Part shown: one piece after another, positions 50,328 to 58,783 of the stretch
How the letters are laid out: the number at the start of each line of letters is the position of its first letter
Numbering within the stretch: the stretch's first letter is position 1
NCBI RefSeq assembly: GCF_021545845.1
Contig: NZ_CP088923.1
Span: forward strand, 3,224,001-3,288,000
Source of the DNA: Rhodanobacter thiooxydans
Lineage (GTDB): Bacteria > Pseudomonadota > Gammaproteobacteria > Xanthomonadales > Rhodanobacteraceae
Direction: 5' to 3'
Length of the DNA: 64,000 nt
Made by a program: the position numbers and the translations under genes
Notes under the pieces: generated by a model
Told to the model about the DNA's origin: nothing
The model's input: the letters and a program-made list of their open reading frames with translations, nothing else
The model's database searches: none

Positions 50328-52232
50328 TCAGCCGGTCGATTGCAGTGAAGTGGAAGGTTGGTCGTCGTCACCGGCCAGGCCGGCCAGACTAGCCAGGTCC
50401 ATCACCAGCGCCAGCCGGCCATCGCCGGTGACGGTGGCGCCGGCGATGCCCGGCACGCCGCCGAACAGCGGCCCCAGCGGCTTGACGATGACGTCCTCGC
50501 GACCGAGCACCTCGTGCACCAGGCAACCCAGCCGCCGGTGGCCGATGTGCAGCACCACCACGTGGCGGCCCGCCGCCGCCGGCGCCCCGGCCCAGCCGGT
50601 GAGGTCGAGCAGCGGCAGCGCGCGGCCGCGATGGCGGGCGACCAGGCGGCCGTCCAGCAGGCAGTCCTGGCCCGCGTCCAGCTCGAACACCTCCGCCACG
50701 TTGCCCAGCGGCAGCGCGAACAGCCGCGTGTCCACGCGCACCATCAGCACGCGCAGCACCGCCAGGGTCAGCGGCACGGTCAGCTCCAGTTCGCTGCCGT
50801 GGCCCAGCTGCGAGCGCACCTGCAAGGTGCCGCCGAGTTCGGCCACACGGGTCTTCACCACGTCCATGCCGACGCCGCGGCCGGAGATGTCGGACACCAC
50901 CGCGGCGGTGCTGAAACCCGGGCGGAAGATCAGCTCATAGCATTCGGCCTCGCTCAGCCGTGCGGCCTGCACGGCGTCGATCACGCCCTTCTCGACCGCC
51001 TTGCGGCGCAGGATCTCCGGGTCCATGCCGCGACCGTCGTCGCGCACCGCGATCACGATGCGCTCGCCGCGCTGGCTGGCCGACAGGCACACGCGGCCCT
51101 TGCGCGGCTTGCCGGCCCGCTCGCGCTCGGCCGGCAGCTCCACGCCGTGGTCGAGCGCATTGCGCAGCAGGTGGATCAGCGGGTCGGCCAGCGCCTCGAC
51201 CAGGCCGCGGTCGAGGTCGGTGCCCTCGCCTTCCAGCACCAGTTCCACGTCCTTGCCGAGCTGGCGCGCCAGGTCGCGCACGATCCGCGGGAAGCGCTGG
51301 AACAACCGGCCCACCGGCTGCATGCGCATGCCCATCACCGCGCCCTGCAGCTCGTCGGTGACCCGATCCAGCTCGTTCGCCGCCGCGGCCAGGGCCTCGC
51401 TGCCGTGGCGCGCGGCCAGGCTGAGCAGGCGGTTGCGCAGCAGCACCAGTTCACCGGCATGGTTGACCAGGAGGTCCAGCCGCGCGGTGTCGACCCGCAC
51501 GCTGTTCTCCACCGGCGCCGCGTGGTGTGCGGGCGCCGCGGCCGGGGTGGTGGTGGCGGCATTGGCCGGGGTGCCGGGCGCGGCCGGCGCGGGTACGGCG
51601 ACCGGCGCCGGCATCGGCGCAGCCGGCTGGCCGGGCTTGCCGTGCAGCGTATCCAGCAGGGCCTCGAACTCGTCGTCGTCGATCGTCCTCGTCGCCGACG
51701 CCGGTGGCGCGGCGGGCAACGGCGCCGGCGCAACCGCGCCCGGCGCGGCGTTGCCGTACATGCTGTCCAGCAGCGCCTCGAACTCGCTGTCGTCGATGCT
51801 GCCGCCGGCGGCGGCCACCGGCGGCGCCGGCGCAGCGACCGCCACCGGTCGGGCTTCCGGCAGCAGCGCGGCCAGCAACGCCGGCGGCGGCATCTGCAGC
51901 GGCGCGGCGGCGCCCACGGCGGCCATCATGCCGTTGAGCAGGTCCAGCGCGTGCAGCAGCGCGTCCATCTGCACGGCGCCCAGCACCAGCTTGCCGTTGC
52001 GCGCCTCGTTGAGCAAGTCCTCGGCGTGGTGGCACAGCAGCACCATCGGCTCGAGGGCGAGAAAGCCGGCGCCGCCCTTGACGGTGTGAAAGGCGCGGAA
52101 CACGGCATTCAGCAGCTCGCCGTCGCCCGGCGCCGCCTCCAGCCCGACCAGCTGCTCGTCCAGGCGCTGCAGCAGTTCGCCCGCCTCGACCAGGAAGTCC
52201 TGGCGCAACTCGTTGTCCAGTTCCGCATCCAT
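50328..52232 (-). CDS. cheA: Chemotaxis histidine kinase CheA (flagellar system)
   Basis: A 634-residue CheA: P1/Hpt with H49 in FRAFHTVKGGAGFLA, a long Ala/Pro linker (110-245) instead of an obvious P2 fold, then P3, P4 (LIHLLRNALDHGVE, DDGRGMD, GRGVGMDVVK) and P5. The linker carries two copies of a 15-residue motif, IDDSEFEALLDSMYG (146-160) and IDDDEFEALLDTLHG (184-198), probably short docking motifs. It signals to the CheY/CheZ pair directly upstream. ATG 52232 is used; upstream frame is antisense-like. Confidence 0.94.
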   Translation of the reverse strand: MDAELDNELRQDFLVEAGELLQRLDEQLVGLEAAPGDGELLNAVFRAFHTVKGGAGFLALEPMVLLCHHAEDLLNEARNGKLVLGAVQMDALLHALDLLNGMMAAVGAAAPLQMPPPALLAALLPEARPVAVAAPAPPVAAAGGSIDDSEFEALLDSMYGNAAPGAVAPAPLPAAPPASATRTIDDDEFEALLDTLHGKPGQPAAPMPAPVAVPAPAAPGTPANAATTTPAAAPAHHAAPVENSVRVDTARLDLLVNHAGELVLLRNRLLSLAARHGSEALAAAANELDRVTDELQGAVMGMRMQPVGRLFQRFPRIVRDLARQLGKDVELVLEGEGTDLDRGLVEALADPLIHLLRNALDHGVELPAERERAGKPRKGRVCLSASQRGERIVIAVRDDGRGMDPEILRRKAVEKGVIDAVQAARLSEAECYELIFRPGFSTAAVVSDISGRGVGMDVVKTRVAELGGTLQVRSQLGHGSELELTVPLTLAVLRVLMVRVDTRLFALPLGNVAEVFELDAGQDCLLDGRLVARHRGRALPLLDLTGWAGAPAAAGRHVVVLHIGHRRLGCLVHEVLGREDVIVKPLGPLFGGVPGIAGATVTGDGRLALVMDLASLAGLAGDDDQPSTSLQSTG

Positions 52233-52243
52233 GGCCGGTGCGC

Positions 52244-52885
52244 TCAGAAGCCGAATTCGCTCAGCAGGCGGTCGGCATCCTCCTGACTGGACACCTTGGC
52301 CGCGCTGGCCGGCGCCTCGCTGCCGGCCAGCGCGCCGGTCAGCCGCACCAGTTCCAGCAACGAGGATTCGACCGTGCCGATGAAGCTGGCGACCTTCTTG
52401 ATGCGTTGCCCGGTAAGGTCCTGCCACGACTGCGCCAGCACCATGTCGGCCAGGCCTTCGCGGCAGCTGCCGGCGAAGGCCACCGCCTCGCGCGCCAGCA
52501 CCGCGGCGGCGTCGTTGCCGTTGGTCCACTCGAGCACCTGGCCGGCGTTGCGCGTCAGCGATTCGGCCTGGGGCCGCATGCGATCGGTGAAATCGAGGCT
52601 GCGGTGGGCCGCCTGCGCGCTCATCTCCAGCACGTCCTGCAGATGCTGGCGCGCGTCGGCCACGATGCCGGGCACGCCCTCCTGGGCCAGTTCGCCGCCG
52701 AGCCGGCGCACCGCGTCGTGCAGGTCGCGGGCCAGCTGGCCGAGCGCGCGGAACAGGCGCTGCTCGCGCTGGCGCACCATCACGTCCAGCGCCTGCTCGA
52801 ACGCCGGGCCCTCGGGACTGTTCAGCAGATCACGCAGTTCCGGCGGCAGCATCTCGTCGATGGCAAGGGGTGAAGTGACGTTCAT
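52244..52885 (-). CDS. cheZ: Chemotaxis protein phosphatase CheZ
   Basis: Dephosphorylates CheY-P. The 213-residue protein has the long helical hairpin with [11 protein letters not shown]156 and Q160 match the E. coli catalytic D143 and Q147. The C-terminal [10 protein letters not shown] is the CheY-docking helix. The start overlaps the cheY stop (ATGA). Confidence 0.94.
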   Translation of the reverse strand: MNVTSPLAIDEMLPPELRDLLNSPEGPAFEQALDVMVRQREQRLFRALGQLARDLHDAVRRLGGELAQEGVPGIVADARQHLQDVLEMSAQAAHRSLDFTDRMRPQAESLTRNAGQVLEWTNGNDAAAVLAREAVAFAGSCREGLADMVLAQSWQDLTGQRIKKVASFIGTVESSLLELVRLTGALAGSEAPASAAKVSSQEDADRLLSEFGF

Positions 52886-53277
52886 GCGCTGACTCCGCTG
52901 GCGGCGATCCGTTCGAAGATCTTGGTGAGCTTTTCCTTGAGCGTGACCGCGGTGAACGGCTTGACGATGTAGCCGTTCACGCCGGCCTGTGCGGCGGCGA
53001 TGATCTGGTCACGGTTGTTCTCCGCGGTGACCATCAGCACCGGCAGGCATTTCAGCGCGTCCTCGCCGCGGATCGCGCGCAGCAGGTCGATGCCGGTCAT
53101 GTTCGGCATGTTCCAGTCGGTCACCACCAGGTCGAACGGCTGGCTGCGCAGCATCGCCAGCGCGCTCTCGCCGTCGTCGGCCTCCTGGATCAGCGGGTTG
53201 CTGAAGCCAAGCTCGACCAGCAGGTTGCGGACGATCCGACGCATGGTGGAAAAGTCGTCCACCACCAGGATTTTCAT
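52882..53277 (-). CDS. cheY: Chemotaxis response regulator CheY (flagellar system)
   Basis: A 131-residue receiver that binds FliM when phosphorylated to reverse the motor. Phosphoacceptor D54 in [13 protein letters not shown]84, and K106 in YIVKPF. Closely follows the E. coli CheY pattern ([13 protein letters not shown]). ATG 53277. Upstream lies the MITE-like element, which separates it from fliA. Confidence 0.95.
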   Translation of the reverse strand: MKILVVDDFSTMRRIVRNLLVELGFSNPLIQEADDGESALAMLRSQPFDLVVTDWNMPNMTGIDLLRAIRGEDALKCLPVLMVTAENNRDQIIAAAQAGVNGYIVKPFTAVTLKEKLTKIFERIAASGVSA

Positions 53278-53348
53278 GTTCTTGTCCAAACGCTTTCTCC
53301 ACGTGCGGTACAGGCCGAGGTCCGGCCGCGGGGATTCATGGGGTTCTA

Positions 53349-53616
53349 AGAGCCTGTTTATGACCTCCAAGTGCTCCGCGCCGGGAACTGTTTGCGCGCA
53401 GGCCAAGGAAGAACGAGGGAGTGGACGTCCGTCCACGACCGAGTGATGACGCCGGCATGCGGGCAAACAGACCCGGCCCGAAGGGTTGCCATCGAGTGGC
53501 CGCCATGCGGCAGCGCGCGGCTTGGCCTGACAGCCAGTCAGGCGCTGCGCCACGCACTACCACCTGGCGGCCACTCGATGACAACGCGGAGTACTTGGAG
53601 GTCATAAACAGGCTCT
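53349..53616. mobile_element. MITE-like element with 32-bp terminal inverted repeats between fliA and cheY
   Basis: Ends 53349-53380 and 53585-53616 are inverted copies (AGAGCCTGTTTATGACCTCC and onward) with one mismatch in 32. The 268-bp interior codes for nothing convincing and folds extensively: CATCGAGTGGCCGCC (53490-53504) pairs with GGCGGCCACTCGATG (53566-53580), GTGGAC with GTCCAC, CTGAC with GTCAG. The right end overlaps the fliA stop: T53616 belongs to both. No target-site duplication is obvious. This explains nearly all of the 338-base gap 53278-53615. Confidence 0.85.
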
Positions 53617-54344
53617 CAGCTTCGCCACCCGGTGAGCCGGGCACGCAGCCGGATCACCGCCTGGCCGTGGATCTGGCACACGCGCGACTCGCTCACACCG
53701 AGCACGGCGCCGATTTCCTTGAGGTTCAATTCCTGCTCGTAGTACAGCGACATCACCAGCTGCTCGCGCTCGGGCAGGCCACCGATCGCCCCGGCCAGCG
53801 CCTCGCGCATGCCGTCGCGCTCGACGTTCTCGGCCGGCCCGAGGCTGCCTTCGTCGACCACGTCGAGCACCGTGCTTTCCTCGCCGTCGTCCGACGCGGT
53901 GAGGCTGAGCAGGCGCACGCAGGCCGCGTCGGCCAGTACCTGGTGGTACTCCTCCGCGCTGATGCCGAGCCGGCGGATCACCTCGGCGTCGTCCGCCTCG
54001 GCGCCGGTCTCGGTTTCGATCTGGCGGATCGTCTCGGCCACCTCGCGGGTCTTGCGGTGCACCGAGCGCGGGGTCCAGTCGGTGCGGCGCAATTCGTCCA
54101 GCATGGCGCCACGGATGCGGATGCCCGCATACGTCTCGAAGCTGGCCCCCTTGTCGTGGGCAAAATGGCGCGCCGCCTCCAGCAAACCGATCATTCCCGC
54201 CTGGATCAGGTCACCCACGTCGACGCTGGCCGGCAACCGCCCCATCAGGTGATAGGCGATCCTCCGCACCAGCGGCGCGTGCCGACGCACCAGTTCGTCG
54301 GCACTCTCGCGGGAGAGTTGCAGATATTCCGAAGCCACGCTCAT
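53616..54344 (-). CDS. fliA: Flagellar sigma factor FliA (sigma-28)
   Basis: A 242-residue sigma-70-family factor for late flagellar and chemotaxis genes, with regions 2 (VDVGDLIQAGMIGLLEAARH), 3 and 4 (LNLKEIGAVLGVSESRVCQI). ATG 54344 overlaps the flhG stop (ATGA); the upstream in-frame extension is rejected. A consensus FliA promoter is present at 46060. Its stop codon is immediately followed by the MITE-like element. Confidence 0.96.
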   Translation of the reverse strand: MSVASEYLQLSRESADELVRRHAPLVRRIAYHLMGRLPASVDVGDLIQAGMIGLLEAARHFAHDKGASFETYAGIRIRGAMLDELRRTDWTPRSVHRKTREVAETIRQIETETGAEADDAEVIRRLGISAEEYHQVLADAACVRLLSLTASDDGEESTVLDVVDEGSLGPAENVERDGMREALAGAIGGLPEREQLVMSLYYEQELNLKEIGAVLGVSESRVCQIHGQAVIRLRARLTGWRS

Positions 54345-55294
54345 CTCGGCATCCCACCCACCGGTGTTGTCCGGCCAGCAAAAAAAGCAATCCGGTCGAG
54401 ACCTGCGCGGTCGGGCTCCACCCACTTATCGGCCGCGGTGGCCAATCGCTTGAATGCCAGTGCGGAATGGCTGGACGGCCACAGGTCGACCACCGCGCCT
54501 TGGCGGCGGATGGCCTGGCGCAGGCGCTCGTCGTGCGGCACCCAGCCGCCGAACTCGATCACCACGTCGAGGAAGCGGTCGCTGACCCGCGCCAGCTTCT
54601 GGTGCAGCGCCCGCGCGTCGCCCTCGTTGCGCACCATGTTGGCGACCATGCGGATGCGCCGCACGCCGAAGTCGCGGCTGAGCACCTTGGTCAAGCCGTA
54701 GGCGTCGGTCAGCGACGCCGGCTCGTCGCACACCACCACGATCACCTCGGCGGCGGCCGCGGCGAACATCGTCACGTTGTCCGACAGGCCGGCGGCGGTA
54801 TCCACCAGCAGGTATTCCGGCGGCTGCGCCAGTTCGTCGAAGGCGCGGATGATCGCCGCATGCTCGCCGCTGGAGAGCTGCGCCAGCCGACGCGCGCCGG
54901 AGCCGGCCGGCACCACGCGCAGGCCGCGCGGCGCGCTCAGCATCAACTCGTCCAGCGTGCACTCGCCGTCGAGCAGGTGGCCGATGTGGCGCGACGGCGT
55001 CAGGCCGAGCATCACGTCGACGTTGGCCAGGCCCATGTCGGCATCCAGCAGCACCACGTCGCGCCCGGCCACCGCCAGCGCCACGCCCAGGTTCACCGCC
55101 ACCGTGCTCTTGCCCACGCCGCCCTTGCCGCCGGCCACCGCGATCGTGCGGCAGTGCCGGCGCGCGACAGGCGCCGCGGCCAGCAGGCTGCTGGCCTGGT
55201 GCGCGGACGGCGGCTCCGCGGCGGACCGGCTGGTCATCGCCGCCAACATCTGCTGCAGCCCGGAAGCCTGATCCATCGCCAATACTCCGCTCAT
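54341..55294 (-). CDS. flhG: Flagellar number regulator FlhG (FleN), MinD-like ATPase
   Basis: A 317-residue ParA/MinD-family ATPase that limits flagellar number and antagonises FleQ. Walker A AGGKGGVGKST (54-64) with the deviant lysine, D86 in LLDADMGL. The N-terminal DQASGLQQML (8-17) is the FlhF-activating DQxxxL helix. ATG 55294 overlaps the flhF stop as ATGA. Confidence 0.95.
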   Translation of the reverse strand: MSGVLAMDQASGLQQMLAAMTSRSAAEPPSAHQASSLLAAAPVARRHCRTIAVAGGKGGVGKSTVAVNLGVALAVAGRDVVLLDADMGLANVDVMLGLTPSRHIGHLLDGECTLDELMLSAPRGLRVVPAGSGARRLAQLSSGEHAAIIRAFDELAQPPEYLLVDTAAGLSDNVTMFAAAAAEVIVVVCDEPASLTDAYGLTKVLSRDFGVRRIRMVANMVRNEGDARALHQKLARVSDRFLDVVIEFGGWVPHDERLRQAIRRQGAVVDLWPSSHSALAFKRLATAADKWVEPDRAGLDRIAFFAGRTTPVGGMPR

Positions 55295-56553
55295 GCGCCG
55301 GCCACCGCGAAGCCGAAGCGTTCGGCCATCAGGCCGTCGTCGGGCGCCGGCAGCCTCATCGACTGCGCGGCGCGGCACACCAGCACGCGCGCATCCGCCG
55401 CGGCGATGTCCTCGGGCACGCGCTGGCCGTCGGTGGTGTACTCCAGCGGCAGCCGGTGACGGATCAGCACCGACAGCGCGCCGCCCAGCACCGGCGCCTC
55501 GTCCAGCTTGGTCAGGATGCAGGCCTGCGGTTTCAGCGGCAGGTAGGCGCGCACCGCCTCGTCCAGCGCCTGCGACTGCGCGTTCGCCGCCAGCACCAGA
55601 CAGGTGCGCAGGCCGCCGGCGTCGGCGAGGATTTCCAGTTGCTGGTTGAGCCGCGGGTCGCTGCCGGCGACGCCGGCGGTATCGATCAGCACGGTATGGC
55701 TGCCGCGCAGCATCTCCAGCACCTTGCGCAGGCTCGCCGCGTCGTAGGCCGGGTAGACCCGCGCGCCGAGCAGCCGGCCGTAGTGCTCCAGCTGCGCGGC
55801 GGCGCCGATGCGGTAGTGGTCGGTGCTGACCAGCGCCACCTGGTCGGCGCCATGACGCATCACCGCGCGGGCGGCCAGCTTGGCGATGGTGGTGGTCTTG
55901 CCCACGCCGGTCGGCCCGACCAGCGCGACGACGCCATTGTCATCGCCGGACAGGTCGCGGCCGCTCACCGCCAGGCTGCGGCTGAGCATGCCCAGCGGCA
56001 GGTAGCGCGCCTGCGCGGCGTTGATCTGCTCGGGCAGTCCGGCCACCAGCGTGCGCGCCACGTCGGGCTCGATGCCCAGCCGGGTCATCTCGCGCAGGAT
56101 CCGCGCGCGCAGCGGCTGGCGCCGCTCCATGTCGTTCCAGGCCAGGCTGGACAGCTGCATCTCCAGCATCTCGCGCAGGCTGCCGAGTTCGCTGCGCAGC
56201 TGCGCGGTGTCCTGTGCCGCCTGTTCCATCAGCGGTCGCATCGCCGGCATCTCGTTGGCCGGCGCCGCCGGCAGCGGCACGGCGGCCTTGCGCTGACGCG
56301 GCGCGACCACCTCGACGGCGGCGGCACGCGGATCGGCTGTCGCCGCCTCCGTCTCGGCTGGTGCCGCGGCGAGCGGCGCGCCATGCCGTACGGCCTCGCG
56401 CACCAGCGATTCGTCGTAGTCGATCGCGGCGACCAGCTCGATGCCTTCGTCCAGTCGGCGGGTGGACAGGATCACCGCCTCCGGTCCCTGCTCCTCGCGC
56501 ACTTCGCGCATCGCCTGGCGCATGTCCGGCGCCACGAAACGTTTGATTTTCAT
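55291..56553 (-). CDS. flhF: Flagellar placement GTPase FlhF
   Basis: SRP-type GTPase that sets the polar site of flagellar assembly. The 420-residue protein has a basic N-terminal domain (MKIKRFVAPDMRQAMREVRE), a linker, then NG domains with P-loop GPTGVGKTT (213-221) and TDHYRIGAAAQLEHYG. ATG 56553 follows GGAG; the frame stays open upstream through repeat sequence ([11 protein letters not shown]), which is rejected as coding. Confidence 0.95.
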   Translation of the reverse strand: MKIKRFVAPDMRQAMREVREEQGPEAVILSTRRLDEGIELVAAIDYDESLVREAVRHGAPLAAAPAETEAATADPRAAAVEVVAPRQRKAAVPLPAAPANEMPAMRPLMEQAAQDTAQLRSELGSLREMLEMQLSSLAWNDMERRQPLRARILREMTRLGIEPDVARTLVAGLPEQINAAQARYLPLGMLSRSLAVSGRDLSGDDNGVVALVGPTGVGKTTTIAKLAARAVMRHGADQVALVSTDHYRIGAAAQLEHYGRLLGARVYPAYDAASLRKVLEMLRGSHTVLIDTAGVAGSDPRLNQQLEILADAGGLRTCLVLAANAQSQALDEAVRAYLPLKPQACILTKLDEAPVLGGALSVLIRHRLPLEYTTDGQRVPEDIAAADARVLVCRAAQSMRLPAPDDGLMAERFGFAVAGA

Positions 56554-56568
56554 TGCTCGCTCCGCGAG

Positions 56569-56670
56569 CGGGATTCGGGATTCGGGATTCGGGATTCGCA
56601 AAAGCCGTTCGCGCCAGTTCGTAGCGCACCCGCTCTTTCCGAATCCCGAATCCCAAATCCCAAATCCCGG
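56569..56670. repeat. (GGGATTC)n inverted-repeat element between flhA and flhF
   Basis: Left arm 56569-56599 (four GGGATTC units, then GCAAAAGCCG) and right arm 56639-56670 (CCGAATCCCGAATCCC and onward, preceded by CCGCTCTTT), complementary and 39 bases apart. It fills the 124-base gap and shares its inner flanks with the element at 28862, so the two belong to one family. Confidence 0.85.
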
Positions 56671-56677
56671 CTCCTAG

Positions 56678-58768
56678 TCATCGCCCCAAGGCCTGTACCA
56701 GTCGCACCCGGCGGTTGTCGGGCACTTCGTTGTAGGCGAGTACGTGCAGGTTTTGTGCCACGTGGCGGGTGAAGCGTGCGAGCCATGGCCGCAGCAGCGG
56801 TGCGACCAGCAGCACCGCCGGTTCGCCGCTCAACTCCTGGCGCCGCGCGGCATCGGCCACGCTCTGCTGCAGGCGGTCGGCCAGGCCCGGTTCCACCGCG
56901 GCGCCGGCCACGCCGCCGCCGGACAGCGAGCCCAGCAGGATCTGTTCGAGCTCGGGCGCCAGCGTGATCACCGGCACTTCGGTGCCCAGCCCGGTGATCT
57001 CCTGCACGATCTGCCGGCCCAGCGCCACGCGTACGGCGGCGGTCAGAACGCCGGGATCCTGACTCTGCCCGGCGTGCTCCGCCAAGGATTCGACGATGCT
57101 GCGCATGTTGCGGATCGGCACCCGCTCGGCCAGCAGGTTCTGCAGCACCTTGACCACCACGCCCAGCGTCAGCCGCTTCGGCACCAGGTCCTCGACCAGC
57201 TTCGGCGCGGTGGCGGCGAGCCGGTCCAGCAACTGCTGCACGTCCTGGTGGCTGAGCAGTTCGTGCGCGTGGCCCTGCAGGATGTGCGACAGGTGAGTGG
57301 CGATCACCGTGGCCGGGTCGACCACGGTGTAGCCGTAGCTCTGCGCCAGCTCGCGCTGGCCGCTCTCGATCCACACCGCTTCCAGGCCGAACGCCGGATC
57401 CTGCGTGGCGATGCCCTGCAGCGTGCCGTGCACCTGGCCGGGGTTGATCGCCATCAGCCGCTCGTTGTGCACCTCGGCCTCGCCCATCGGCACGCCCATC
57501 AGGGTGATGCGATACGTGTTCGGGCCCAGGTCGAGGTTGTCGCGGATATGCACCGCCGGCACCAGGAAGCCCAGCTCCTGCGACAGCTTGCGGCGCACCG
57601 ACTTGATCCGCCCCATCAGCTCGCCGCCCTGGTGCACGTCGACCAGGGGGATCAGCCGGTAGCCCACCTCCAGCCCCAGCGGATCGACGCTGGCCACGTC
57701 TTCCCAGCCCAGCTCGACGCGCTCGGGCGCCACCGTGGGGGCCGGCTTCTCGGCGGTCGACTCGGCCAGCCTGGCGCGCGTTTCGCGCTCGCGCTTCAGC
57801 AGCAGCCACGCCACGCCGCCGCAGCTGGCGCCGAGCAGCAGGAACGCCACGTTCGGCATGCCGGGGATCAGCCCCATCACGGTCAGCACCGCCGCCGCCA
57901 CGCCGAGCGCGCGCGGCTGGCCGAACACCTGGCCGATCACCTGCTTGCCCATGTCCTGCGACTTGGACACGCGGGTGACGATGATCGCCGTCGCCACCGA
58001 CAGCATCAGCGCCGGCACCTGCGCGACCAGGCCGTCGCCGATGGTCAGCAAGGTATAGGTCTTGGCCGCCTCGCCAGCCGACAGGCCGTGCTGCATCACG
58101 CCGACGAAGAAGCCGCCGACGATGTTGATGATGAGGATCAGGATGCCGGCGGTGGCGTCGCCGCGCACGAACTTCGAGGCGCCGTCCATCGAGCCGTAGA
58201 AGTCCGCCTCCTCGCGCACTTCCTGGCGACGCTCGCGCGCCTGATCCTGGGTCAGCAGGCCGGCGTTCAAGTCGGCGTCGATCGCCATCTGCTTGCCGGG
58301 CATCGCGTCCAGGGTGAACCGCGCGGTCACTTCCGACACGCGGGTGGCGCCCTTGGTGACCACCACGAAGTTGATGATGGTGATGATCGCGAACACCACC
58401 AGGCCCACCGCGAAGTTGCCGCCGATGACGAACTCGCCGAACGCCTCGATCACCTTGCCGGCCGCGCCGGGGCCGTCGTGGCCGTGCAGCAGCACCACGC
58501 GGGTGGAGGCGATGTTCAGCGCCAGGCGCAGCAAGGTCGCCATCAGCACCACGGTGGGAAACGCGGCGAACTCCAGCGGGCGCATCACGTAGACCACCGC
58601 CAGCAGGATCACCAGCGACAGCGCGATGTTGAAGCTGAACAGCATGTCGAGCAGGAACGGCGGCAGCGGCAACATCAGCATCGCCAGCATCACCAGCATC
58701 ATCACTGGCGCGCCAAGACCCCGTCGCGCAAGTTGTTTGAAGTTGCCTAGTACGTCTGCACCCGTCAT
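56678..58768 (-). CDS. flhA: Flagellar export apparatus protein FlhA
   Basis: A 696-residue core of the flagellar type III export gate: eight membrane helices (about 18-320), the conserved FHIPEP-region segment TLDAMPGKQMAIDADLNAGL, and a large cytoplasmic domain. Length matches E. coli FlhA (692). The start at ATG 58768 has a weak ribosome-binding site and lies 15 bases after the flhB stop. Confidence 0.96.
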   Translation of the reverse strand: MTGADVLGNFKQLARRGLGAPVMMLVMLAMLMLPLPPFLLDMLFSFNIALSLVILLAVVYVMRPLEFAAFPTVVLMATLLRLALNIASTRVVLLHGHDGPGAAGKVIEAFGEFVIGGNFAVGLVVFAIITIINFVVVTKGATRVSEVTARFTLDAMPGKQMAIDADLNAGLLTQDQARERRQEVREEADFYGSMDGASKFVRGDATAGILILIINIVGGFFVGVMQHGLSAGEAAKTYTLLTIGDGLVAQVPALMLSVATAIIVTRVSKSQDMGKQVIGQVFGQPRALGVAAAVLTVMGLIPGMPNVAFLLLGASCGGVAWLLLKRERETRARLAESTAEKPAPTVAPERVELGWEDVASVDPLGLEVGYRLIPLVDVHQGGELMGRIKSVRRKLSQELGFLVPAVHIRDNLDLGPNTYRITLMGVPMGEAEVHNERLMAINPGQVHGTLQGIATQDPAFGLEAVWIESGQRELAQSYGYTVVDPATVIATHLSHILQGHAHELLSHQDVQQLLDRLAATAPKLVEDLVPKRLTLGVVVKVLQNLLAERVPIRNMRSIVESLAEHAGQSQDPGVLTAAVRVALGRQIVQEITGLGTEVPVITLAPELEQILLGSLSGGGVAGAAVEPGLADRLQQSVADAARRQELSGEPAVLLVAPLLRPWLARFTRHVAQNLHVLAYNEVPDNRRVRLVQALGR

Positions 58769-58783
58769 GGATTTGACTCGTCG

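Noticed and set aside
53278..53348. Possible promoter between the MITE-like element and cheY
   Set aside because: No consensus sigma-54, sigma-28 or sigma-70 pair was found; cheY may depend on read-through from fliA or an unrecognised promoter.
56554..56601. N-terminal extension of FlhF ([16 protein letters not shown])
   Set aside because: Encoded by the (GGGATTC)n arm; ATG 56553 has a good ribosome-binding site and begins the conserved MKIKRF sequence.
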